Positions 52,861 through 60,382 of a stretch of 64,000 nt of DNA are shown here, piece after piece. Numbering within the stretch: position 1 is the stretch's first letter; the number at the start of each line of letters is the position of its first letter. The notes beneath the pieces were generated by a model. The model did no database searches and was not told where the DNA came from. It worked only from the letters and a program-made list of their open reading frames with translations. The position numbers and the translations under genes were made by a program. This stretch comes from Streptomyces sp. Edi4 (GTDB lineage Bacteria; Actinomycetota; Actinomycetes; Streptomycetales; Streptomycetaceae): contig NZ_JBEJGY010000004.1 of NCBI RefSeq assembly GCF_040253615.1, positions 7,068,001 through 7,132,000 of the forward strand, written 5' to 3'.

Positions 52861-54387
52861 ATGACGGTGACAGAGGACTTCCAGGACCAGGGGCACGGTC
52901 TTGGTGTCGACGAGCGGCCCGCCCAGGGCGTCGACCAGGACTTCGGCCCCGGCATCGACCCCGAGCGGCTCGCGCTCTGCCTGAGTGTGCTCGCCGAGCT
53001 CGACACCATCGACGTCGACCACCCCGACGCGATCGCCGTGCGCCGCGCCACCGCCGGCATCTACCGCACGGTGAAGCAGCGCCGCCGCCAGGAGCGCCGG
53101 GCAGCCAAGACCGCCCACGACCGGGCCGTCACCGAGGCGACCGCGACCGGCTCCGCCGAGCGCATCGACGACGAGACCGAGGGCCTGCTGCCCAGCTCGT
53201 CCGTCACCGGCGAGATCGCGGGCATACTCCAGCGCCCGCGCTCCTGCTACATCTGCAAGGGCCGGTACGTCGAGGTCGACGCGTTCTACCACCAGCTGTG
53301 CCAGAAGTGCGCCGCCGAGAACCGGGCCCGGCGCGACGCCCGTACCGACCTCACCGGCAAGCGCGCCCTGCTCACCGGCGGCCGCGCGAAGATCGGCATG
53401 TACATCGCGCTGCGGCTGCTGCGCGACGGCGCCCACACCACCATCACCACGCGCTTCCCCAAGGACGCCATCCGCCGCTTCAAGGCGATGGAGGACTCCG
53501 CGCAGTGGATGCACCGCCTCGAAGTCGTGGGCATCGACCTGCGCGACCCGGCCCAGGCGGTCGCCCTCGCCGAGCGGACCGCCGAGGCGGGCCCGCTCGA
53601 CATCCTGATCAACAACGCCACCCAGACGGTGCGCCGGCTGCCCTCCGCCTACGCCGCCCTGGTCGACGGCGAGAGCGCCCCGCTGCCCGCCGGTGAGCTC
53701 CCCGCCCACCACGTCATCGGAGCGTTCAACTCCGGCGCGGTCGACGGCCTGACCGCCCTCCCCGTCGGCACGTCGAGCCTGGATGCCCAGCGGGTCGCCG
53801 ACCTCGCCCTGGTCGCGGGCAACGCCAGCATCGCCAAGTACCAGGACGGCACCGCCCTGGACGCGGGCGGTCTGCTCCCGGACGTCGTCGACACCAACAC
53901 CTGGGTGCAGTCCATCGAGCAGATCTCCCCGGTCGAGCTCCTGGAAACCCAGCTGTGCAACTACACGGCGCCGTTCATCCTGATCAGCATGTTGCGCCCG
54001 GCGATGGCCGACGCCGCCCGCAAGGCTCCGAACGGCCGCGCCTACGTGGTGAACGTGTCCGCGATGGAGGGCGTGTTCAGCCGTGGCTACAAGGGCGCGG
54101 GACACCCCAACACCAACGCCGCCAAGGCCGCCATGAACATGGTCACGCGCACCAGCGGCCAGGAGATGTTCGAGACGGACAAGATCCTCATGACGTCGGT
54201 CGACACCGGCTGGATCACCGACGAGCGCCCGCACCACGACAAGCTGCGCCTCGCCGAGGAAGGCTTCCACGCCCCGCTCGACCTGGTCGACGGCGCGGCC
54301 CGCGTCTACGACCCGATCGTGCGCGGCGAGCTGGGCGAGGACCTGCACAGCGTCTTCCTCAAGGACTACGCGCCTGCCAACTGGTAG
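52861..54387 (+). CDS. SDR-fold protein with N-terminal zinc ribbon and atypical catalytic Tyr
   Basis: 508 residues. Residues 1-115 are charged and helical. A Cys4 zinc ribbon follows at about 123-146 (CYICKGRYVEVDAFYHQLCQKC). The SDR domain starts at KRALLTGGRAKIGMYIALRL and continues with DILINNATQTVRRLPSA. The Ser region VVNVSAMEGVFSRGYKGAGH is present, but the YxxxK motif reads TNAAK (Thr418, Lys422), so the usual catalytic Tyr is replaced. Related GHPNTN-bearing SDRs occur in bacteria and plants, possibly acting on a bound or modified substrate. The 28-base 3' end is duplicated just after the stop. Confidence 0.75.
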   Translation: MTVTEDFQDQGHGLGVDERPAQGVDQDFGPGIDPERLALCLSVLAELDTIDVDHPDAIAVRRATAGIYRTVKQRRRQERRAAKTAHDRAVTEATATGSAERIDDETEGLLPSSSVTGEIAGILQRPRSCYICKGRYVEVDAFYHQLCQKCAAENRARRDARTDLTGKRALLTGGRAKIGMYIALRLLRDGAHTTITTRFPKDAIRRFKAMEDSAQWMHRLEVVGIDLRDPAQAVALAERTAEAGPLDILINNATQTVRRLPSAYAALVDGESAPLPAGELPAHHVIGAFNSGAVDGLTALPVGTSSLDAQRVADLALVAGNASIAKYQDGTALDAGGLLPDVVDTNTWVQSIEQISPVELLETQLCNYTAPFILISMLRPAMADAARKAPNGRAYVVNVSAMEGVFSRGYKGAGHPNTNAAKAAMNMVTRTSGQEMFETDKILMTSVDTGWITDERPHHDKLRLAEEGFHAPLDLVDGAARVYDPIVRGELGEDLHSVFLKDYAPANW

Positions 54388-54416
54388 CAAGGACGACGCG
54401 CCCGCCAACTGGTGGG
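54361..54416 (+). repeat. 28-base tandem duplication of the SDR gene 3' end
   Basis: The last 27 bases of the SDR gene (AAGGACTACGCGCC...CTGGTAG) recur at 54389-54416 with small changes, encoding KDDAPANW in place of KDYAPANW. Likely a slippage duplication. Confidence 0.8.
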
Positions 54417-54449
54417 CCGGGTGCCAAGGCCGCCGTGAAGAGCCCGCGC

Positions 54450-54483
54450 CCAAGGGGCGTCGCGTGTCCGCGCGGCGCCCCTT
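54450..54483 (+). terminator. hairpin terminator after the SDR gene
   Basis: AAGGGGCG(T)CGCG pairs with CGCG(G)CGCCCCTT around a short loop, about 65 bases after the SDR stop and just before the convergent HD gene's end. Confidence 0.5.
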
Positions 54484-54488
54484 CGCCG

Positions 54489-55115
54489 TCAGCGGGCGCC
54501 GTGTGCGGACCGGCCGGCCCGCCGGGCGAGGATTTCAAGGATCTCGCGCCAGTCGTCCATGACCCCCGCGTCCAGCCCGACGACCTTGCCCGCGTCGTCC
54601 GCCTGGCGCAGGGTCACCGCGTCCTCGGCCAGCGGATCGCGCGCGAAGGCCGCCGCCTCCTCGGGCCCCATCACCCCGCCCTGCGCGCGCAGCGTCAACG
54701 CGCTCCGCGACGAGAGCGTACGGTCCGGCTCGGCCGAGGCCAGATAGCGCTTGGCGGCCACGTGCAAGCGCACAAGCCCTGCCACCCGCCCGCCCAGGAG
54801 CGGTCGCACCGCCCGCGCCGCGGTGTCGGCGTGCCCGGCGTCATCACCCGGACGGAGCAGATGACCGAGATCGTGCACGAGGCCCGCGACCTGGAGCTCC
54901 TTGTCGGCCGGGTGCGAGCGGCGCAGCAGGTGGGCGGTCTGGAGCGCGTGGTCGTGGAGATCGACCGGATCACCGCTGCGATCGGGGGTGTCCCAGGCGC
55001 CGCGGCAGGCGCGCAGCAGCTCCATCAGCTCCTCGACCGAGCCGACCGGCCGGCCGGCCCCGGGCCCCACCCGCACCTCGGGCCCCTGGGCACCGGGTCC
55101 GCTGGACAGCTCCAT
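54489..55115 (-). CDS. HD-domain metal-dependent hydrolase/oxygenase
   Basis: 208 residues. Metal motif HD in LQVAGLVHDLGHLL, preceded by LHDHALQTAHLLRRSHPADK and followed by AARAVRPLLG and the C-terminal RQADDAGKVVGLDAGV. The His/Asp spacing resembles PhnZ/MIOX-type diiron oxygenases as well as HD phosphohydrolases; the two cannot be separated by eye. Convergent with the SDR gene. Confidence 0.7.
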   Translation of the reverse strand: MELSSGPGAQGPEVRVGPGAGRPVGSVEELMELLRACRGAWDTPDRSGDPVDLHDHALQTAHLLRRSHPADKELQVAGLVHDLGHLLRPGDDAGHADTAARAVRPLLGGRVAGLVRLHVAAKRYLASAEPDRTLSSRSALTLRAQGGVMGPEEAAAFARDPLAEDAVTLRQADDAGKVVGLDAGVMDDWREILEILARRAGRSAHGAR

Positions 55116-55458
55116 CCGTGCTCCTCCCCGCGCGCGGCGGCCGACCGGGTCAGCAGATCATGGCGGGATGAACACCGGGCTGAACGCCCGGAGAAGGAAA
55201 GTTGACGCAAAGGAAGTGGCGCTATCGAGCGCTACCGCGCTCATTTGGTTACTCTGGTGCGAACGGTAGCCACAGCGGGTCCACCAGCCCTCGAGGCCCG
55301 TTCCGGATCCGTCCCGCAACCTGTGGCCGTGATGCGGACAGAGTGCCGGCGCCACCGCGTCAGAACTGCCCAAGACCCTGCCCAAGGGCGGATGGACACC
55401 GGGTCGCGGCGCGACGCGACCGGGACGCCCAGGGTTACGCGACACAGAGGAGTGCGCG
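55116..55458. other. intergenic region before the 57-residue gene
   Basis: 343 bases without a gene. A TTGACG at 55202-55207 followed after 15 bases by TATCGA is a possible promoter, but its spacing is short. Repeated GCGCTA words lie at 55220-55235. GAGGAG at 55447 belongs to the small gene. Confidence 0.4.
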
Positions 55459-55632
55459 GTGACACCAGAGACGACAGAGCGCGAACGCCGGACGCCCGAA
55501 CGCGGCGGCGAGCGGCCCGGACGACCCGAGAAGCTTCGCAACATCGAGGTCTGGGCCCGCTCGGCCCCGATCCGTCTCGCCGGTTACGAGGACGACCTGG
55601 CCGAGCCGCACATCCTGCCCGGCATCGACTGA
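55459..55632 (+). CDS. 57-residue small protein
   Basis: GTG 55459 with GAGGAG six bases upstream, stop at 55632. The N-terminal half is charged (TERERRTPERGGERP); the C-terminal half (IEVWARSAPIRLAGYEDDLA, then EPHILPGID) has strong third-position GC and looks conserved. No signal peptide, membrane segment or Cys. A 14-base hairpin follows after ten bases. Family not recognised; a precursor peptide or small regulatory protein are both possible. Confidence 0.55.
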   Translation: MTPETTERERRTPERGGERPGRPEKLRNIEVWARSAPIRLAGYEDDLAEPHILPGID

Positions 55633-55641
55633 CCCGCGCGA

Positions 55642-55682
55642 GCCGTCGGCCCGTGTTCCCTGAGGGGGCACGGGCCGACGGC
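55642..55682 (+). terminator. strong hairpin terminator after the small protein
   Basis: Fourteen-base perfect stem GCCGTCGGCCCGTG (55642-55655) with CACGGGCCGACGGC (55669-55682) and a 13-base loop, ten bases after the stop codon. Confidence 0.8.
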
Positions 55683-55859
55683 GTACCTACCGCGCATCCT
55701 GCGAGATGCGCGCCACCAAGGCGCCGCCATCTCAACGCCCCTCCCGAGCACAGCAGCTGACGCAGCGTCAGGCCTGTCGGAGCTTGCGAGGCTGTCGGTG
55801 ATGTCGGGAATGTCCCAGGTTTCTCCCGTTCCTTGTGGGCCGCGAGTGCCGCGGGCACG

Positions 55860-57893
55860 ATGGCCGCCATGCCCGAGATATCAGGTGAGCCCACCGCCTT
55901 CCACGACCTGTCCGCCTTCCTCGCGACGCCACGCGTCAGCCGGCTCGCGCTCTCGCCCGACGGACAGCGGCTGGTCGCCGCCGTGCAGGGCCTCAACGCC
56001 GAGGGCAACGGATATGTGCCGGGCCTTTGGGACATCGACCCCTCGGCGCGCCGCGAGCCCCGTCGGCTGACCCGCTCCCGCGCCGGCGAGTACGCGCCCG
56101 CCTTCCATGCCGACGGAACCCTCTTCTTCCTCTCCGGGCGCGCGGACAACGACCCCGGGACGGCGTTGGACGAGGCGGAGGGCCCCGGCGTGTGGGCGCT
56201 GCCCGAGCACGGTGAGGCGGCGCTCGTGGCCCGCCATCCCGGAGGCATCGCCGGGTTCACGCTCGCCGGCAACGCCCCCGTGCTCGCCTACACCGCCGGC
56301 CTGCTGCCGGGCGCCGCCGACGCCGAGGCGCACGGCAAGCTGCGCGCGGACCGCGCCGGCGCCAAGGTCACCGCGATCCTCTACGAGACCGGGACGACCC
56401 GGTTCTGGGACAGCGACCTCGGCCCGGACGAGCCGCACACCTTCGTCCGCGCCACCGCGGGGGACGGCGTCGCGGTCGACGCGGGCGGCCAGGGCGCACC
56501 GAGCGAGGCGGAGACGGCGCTGTCGCCGGACGGCACCCGGGTCGCCCACACCCGTTACGCGCCCGGGCGCCTGCCGGCCGACCATCACGCGGTCGTCGTG
56601 GTGGCCGACGCCGCCACCGGCGAACAGCTGCTCGTCGTCGACCGGGACGGCTACCAATACGGCGCCCCGATGTTCACCGCCGACGGAACCGCGCTCCTGT
56701 GCGTGCGCCGGCGGATCGCGACCTACGAGACGCCGTTCTCCTACACCCTGGTCCGCGTCGATCTCGCGAGCGGCGCGGAGAGCGAGCTCCTGGCCGGCTT
56801 CGAGCACTGGCCCATGGGGGTCGTCGTCTCGCCCCTGGCCGCTGACGCGACGCTCTGGTTCACCGCCGACGAACGCGGCCACGCCCCGGTGTTCCGGCGC
56901 GACCCGGACGGCACGGTCACCCGGCTCACCGCCTCAGGCGCGTACACCTCGCTGTGCGTGGCACCCGACGGCCGGACGCTGTACGCCCTGCGCGCCGCCG
57001 TCGACGCGCCGCCCACTCCGGTCCGCCTCGACGCGGCCGCGCCCGATCAGGAGCCCGTGGTGCTCAAGGCGCCCGGTGGCGTGGGCCGGCTGCCGGGCAC
57101 GCTGACCGAGGTGCACACGGTGGCCGACGACCAGTTCCCGCTGCGGTCCTGGCTCGTGCTGCCCGAAGGCGCCTGCGCCGAGCGGCCCGCGCCCCTGATC
57201 GTCTTCCCGCACGGCGGGCCCGAGGTCTCCTGGAATTCCTGGACCTGGCGCTGGAACCCCTGGCCCTTCGCGGCGCGCGGCTACGCGGTCCTGCTGCCCG
57301 ACCTCGCGCTCTCGGCGGGCTACGGCCCCCGGATGCACGAGCGCGGCTGGGGCCAGTGGGGCGGGCGGCCCTACCACGATCTGATGGCCCTGACCGACGC
57401 CGCCGAGACCCGCCCCGACATCGACGGGACCCGCACCGGGCTCGCGGGCGCCTCGTACGGTGCCTACCTGGCCGGCCGCGTCGCCACCCTCACCGACCGC
57501 TTCAAGGCGATCGTCTCGCAGGCCACGATCTGGGACATGCGCTCCTTGCAGGCCGAGTCGGACGCCTCGCCGTACTTCCGCGAGATCTTCGGGGACCCGC
57601 TGACCCGGCCCGAGCGCTACGAGGAGAACTGCCCCTCCCGCGCGGCCGACCGCATCCGCACGCCCATGCTGGTGGTGCACGGCGCCAGGGACTACCGGGT
57701 GCCCGTCGGCCAGGGCATGGCCCTCTTCCAGGAGCTCCAGCGCCGCGAGGTACCGGTGAAGTTCCTGTACTTCCCCGACGAGGGCCACTGGATACTGCGG
57801 CCCACCCACGCCCGGCTGTGGTACTCGACACTGCTCAACTTCTTCGACCACCACGTGCTCGGGGCGCCCTGGCAGCGGCCCGAACTGCTGTGA
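55860..57893 (+). CDS. S9-family prolyl-oligopeptidase-like peptidase
   Basis: 677 residues from ATG 55860; the ATG at 55869 is also possible and neither has a strong ribosome binding site. N-terminal beta-propeller of about 420 residues (LALSPDGQRLVAAVQGLN, ALSPDGTRVAHTRYAPGR, CVAPDGRTLYALRAAVDAP). The C-terminal alpha/beta hydrolase has LIVFPHGGPEVSWNSWTWRW, the nucleophile GLAGASYGAYLAGRVA, Asp in VVHGARDYRVPVGQGM and His in PDEGHWIL. No signal peptide, so intracellular. Cleaves oligopeptides or acylated N-termini. Confidence 0.9.
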   Translation: MAAMPEISGEPTAFHDLSAFLATPRVSRLALSPDGQRLVAAVQGLNAEGNGYVPGLWDIDPSARREPRRLTRSRAGEYAPAFHADGTLFFLSGRADNDPGTALDEAEGPGVWALPEHGEAALVARHPGGIAGFTLAGNAPVLAYTAGLLPGAADAEAHGKLRADRAGAKVTAILYETGTTRFWDSDLGPDEPHTFVRATAGDGVAVDAGGQGAPSEAETALSPDGTRVAHTRYAPGRLPADHHAVVVVADAATGEQLLVVDRDGYQYGAPMFTADGTALLCVRRRIATYETPFSYTLVRVDLASGAESELLAGFEHWPMGVVVSPLAADATLWFTADERGHAPVFRRDPDGTVTRLTASGAYTSLCVAPDGRTLYALRAAVDAPPTPVRLDAAAPDQEPVVLKAPGGVGRLPGTLTEVHTVADDQFPLRSWLVLPEGACAERPAPLIVFPHGGPEVSWNSWTWRWNPWPFAARGYAVLLPDLALSAGYGPRMHERGWGQWGGRPYHDLMALTDAAETRPDIDGTRTGLAGASYGAYLAGRVATLTDRFKAIVSQATIWDMRSLQAESDASPYFREIFGDPLTRPERYEENCPSRAADRIRTPMLVVHGARDYRVPVGQGMALFQELQRREVPVKFLYFPDEGHWILRPTHARLWYSTLLNFFDHHVLGAPWQRPELL

Positions 57894-57985
57894 CTCGCCC
57901 GTTCTGACCCCGTCCGTTTGCGCGGGGCAGGAGGCTCCCGCACACAATGAGGGGCCAACTCGGGGCGTACAGGTGGGAGATCCAC

Positions 57986-59149
57986 GTGCCCTCGACCCTG
58001 CGCACCATCGCCGCTGCCGCCGCCGTGCTGTCCTTCGGCGCCTTCGCCGCCGGATGCGGTGGCGGCGCGAGCGGCGCCGACAGCCGCCAGGACCTCGACC
58101 TCCAGCCGATCGCGGCCCCGGGCCCCGACCCGTTCACGCGGTCCACCGCCGAAGCGGCGGCGACCCCCGCCCCGGCCACGCCCTCCGCGCCGAACGGCAC
58201 CGCGCAGCCGTCCGCGGTCCCGGCGGCGCGCCCGGTCTCGGGCTCCACGCCCGGCCTGTACGGCGGCACGCAGTCGGTGGCCAGCTGCGACGTGGAGAAG
58301 CAGATCCGCTTCCTCAGCGGTGACCGGGCCAAGAACCGGGCCTTCGCCGGCGCGGCGGGCGTCGATCCCGGCTCGGTCCCGTCCTTCCTGCGCGGCCTCA
58401 CCCCGGTCGTGCTGCGCGTGGACACCCGGGTCACCAACCACGGTTTCCGCGCCGGCGCGGAAACCAGCTTCCAGTCGGTGCTCCAGGCGGGCACCGCCGT
58501 CCTGGTGGACGACCACGGCGCGCCACGGGTGCGGTGCGCCTGCGGGAACCCGCTGAAGCCGCCCGGCGCCCACCAGGGCGGCTTCAGTGCCAAGGGCAAG
58601 CCCTGGCCGGGCTACCGCGCCGACCGGGTGGTCGTCGTGCGGCCCACCACGGTGGTCATCAACAACCTGATCATCGTCAACGTCGTCAACAACACCTGGA
58701 TCGAGCGGCCCACCGGCGACGACGGCCGGCACGACCGGCGGCGCCCCGACATCCACATCGACCCTGCCGAGCCGCTCGTGCCCGCGCCCGTGTCCCCGCC
58801 GGCGAGCCCCAGCACCTCGCCGCCCGCGACCAGCCCGGCGCCGAGTCCCGACTGCCCGAGCCCGGCGCCCACCGTGACCGTCACCCCATCGCCCCCGTCC
58901 ACGCCGTCCGCGCCGGCCACACCGTCCGCGCCGGCCAGCGAGCCCGCGCCGTCCCCCAGCGGCTGCCCGAGGGCCACCGTGACCGCGCCGCCGGTCTCGC
59001 CGCCCGCCTCGTCGCCGTCGTCGCCGCCCGTGCCCGAGCCGAGTTCGTCCGGCGACATGCCCGCGCCGCCCACCGATGTCCCGAGCGGCGTACCGAGCAG
59101 CCCCGACTACGACATTTACGGACCGTCGCCGGAGACCGAGAACGTCTGA
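57986..59149 (+). CDS. DUF6777-like lipoprotein with Pro/Ser-rich tail
   Basis: 387 residues from GTG 57986, with GGGAG upstream. Lipoprotein signal STLRTIAAAAAVLSFGAFAA with lipobox FAAGC at about residue 24. A Pro/Ala linker follows, then a domain with LYGGTQSVASCDVEKQIRFL, RGLTPVVLRVDTRVTNHGFR, the Cys pair VRCACGNPLKPP and NNLIIVNVVNNTWIE. The last 130 residues are a Pro/Ser/Thr-rich, probably cell-wall-spanning, disordered tail. Function unknown. Confidence 0.8.
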   Translation: MPSTLRTIAAAAAVLSFGAFAAGCGGGASGADSRQDLDLQPIAAPGPDPFTRSTAEAAATPAPATPSAPNGTAQPSAVPAARPVSGSTPGLYGGTQSVASCDVEKQIRFLSGDRAKNRAFAGAAGVDPGSVPSFLRGLTPVVLRVDTRVTNHGFRAGAETSFQSVLQAGTAVLVDDHGAPRVRCACGNPLKPPGAHQGGFSAKGKPWPGYRADRVVVVRPTTVVINNLIIVNVVNNTWIERPTGDDGRHDRRRPDIHIDPAEPLVPAPVSPPASPSTSPPATSPAPSPDCPSPAPTVTVTPSPPSTPSAPATPSAPASEPAPSPSGCPRATVTAPPVSPPASSPSSPPVPEPSSSGDMPAPPTDVPSGVPSSPDYDIYGPSPETENV

Positions 59150-59189
59150 GACCCCGGCGCCCGGCCCGGTTCGGGGAGTCACGAAAAGG

Positions 59190-59227
59190 CGGACCAAGGG
59201 GTGCATATAGGCTGCACCCCTTGTCCG
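59190..59227. promoter_or_regulatory. long palindrome overlapping the promoter of the next gene
   Basis: CGGACCAAGGGGTGCA (59190-59205) is inverted at 59213-59227 (TGCACCCCTTGTCCG) with one bulged base and a 7-base centre TATAGGC. It lies 42 bases before the GTG at 59269. No T tract follows, so an operator or promoter overlap (TATAGG as -10) is more likely than a terminator. Confidence 0.55.
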
Positions 59228-59268
59228 ACTCGTTCGTCGCCCCTTTGAGCAGCCAGGAGCGTTTCTCC

Positions 59269-60300
59269 GTGACCGTCGCGATCGACCTGCCCGAACCGTC
59301 CGCGCCGCCCGTCTGCGAGGTGCACGAGAGCGTGGCCCGCGACGCCCGGGAGTTCGGCGCCTACGCCCGCACCGGCGGCTGGGCGTTCGCCCTGAAGGTG
59401 GCCCGCAGCGTGCGCCCCGGCGGGCAGGCGGCCGGCGAGACGCCCAAGGTGTCCGCCAAGGAGTTCGGCGCGCTGGCCGGCTGCTCCGCCGAGCGCGTCA
59501 TGCGCTACTACAAGGCGTGGGACAAGGCATCCGACGACGGTCTCGTCCCGCTCTTCGAGGCGCTGGTGCCGGGCGAGGACATCGAGCTGCCCGACGCGGA
59601 CGTGTGGCTGACGTACTACGTGTCGCGCTCCAGCGCCACCTCCGAGCGGGGCAGCGCCATCACGGCCGCCGCCGAGGCCGAGGGCATCCGCCCCACCAAG
59701 GCCCTGGAGGTGGCCGAGAACCCCACCGCGCTGCGCGCCGCGATCCTCGCCGACCCCGGCACGGCCCAGGCCGCCCGCACGGCGCTCCTCGACCGCGTCC
59801 GCGAGGACCCGGCGCTCGGGACCGAGCTCGCCCGCGACATCGCCCGTACCGACGTCCTGAAGAAGGCGGTCGCCACCGAGGCCCGGGCCGCCGACCGCAT
59901 CGGCTACGTCCGCCAGATCGTCGAGAACGGCCAGATCCGCACACCCGCCGGGCAGACCGTCCAGGCCCCCGCCGAGCTGCGCGCGGAGGCCGAGCGCCAC
60001 CTCTCGCTGCTCGACGAGCTCGACGACGCCGACGAGTCCTGCGAGTGGGCCACCGAGGCGTACGACACCGTCAAGGGCCTGGTCGCCGACGCCGTGGAGG
60101 CCGACCCGGAGCTGCGCGTCCAGGAGCGCCGCACGAAGTTCTACAGCAGCCTGCACAAGGCGACCAAGGTGTTCGAGGAGCTGACACTGGACGACGCGGG
60201 CGACTTCTACGAGGACGACATGGTCCAGCGTCTCGAAGCCCTCCAGTCGGCCATCGGCAGCTGCATCACCGCCCTGCGCCAGGCGTCCCCGGCGCGCTGA
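59269..60300 (+). CDS. putative DNA-binding protein, coiled-coil, behind a palindrome
   Basis: 343 residues from GTG 59269, with CAGGAGC upstream. N-terminal region carries a possible HTH (VSAKEFGALAGCSAERVMRY) next to YKAWDKASDDGL. A central acidic and helical region follows with ARTALLDRVREDPALGTELA and RAADRIGYVRQIVENGQIRT, then a long C-terminal helix bundle (LDELDDADESCEWATEAYDT, KFYSSLHKATKVFEELTLDD). No membrane segment. Not recognised beyond the HTH-like segment; the upstream palindrome suggests autoregulation. Confidence 0.55.
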   Translation: MTVAIDLPEPSAPPVCEVHESVARDAREFGAYARTGGWAFALKVARSVRPGGQAAGETPKVSAKEFGALAGCSAERVMRYYKAWDKASDDGLVPLFEALVPGEDIELPDADVWLTYYVSRSSATSERGSAITAAAEAEGIRPTKALEVAENPTALRAAILADPGTAQAARTALLDRVREDPALGTELARDIARTDVLKKAVATEARAADRIGYVRQIVENGQIRTPAGQTVQAPAELRAEAERHLSLLDELDDADESCEWATEAYDTVKGLVADAVEADPELRVQERRTKFYSSLHKATKVFEELTLDDAGDFYEDDMVQRLEALQSAIGSCITALRQASPAR

Positions 60301-60307
60301 CCGTTCG

Positions 60308-60336
60308 GGGCCCCCGCGCCCCGCGGGCGGGGGCCC
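60308..60336 (+). terminator. hairpin terminator
   Basis: Ten-base stem GGGCCCCCGC with GCGGGGGCCC and a 9-base loop, eight bases after the stop at 60300 and before the SpoIIE phosphatase. Confidence 0.6.
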
Positions 60337-60382
60337 GCGCTCTGCGCGTGCGCACGGTCCTGGCTGCGCCTAGCGTGGCCCC

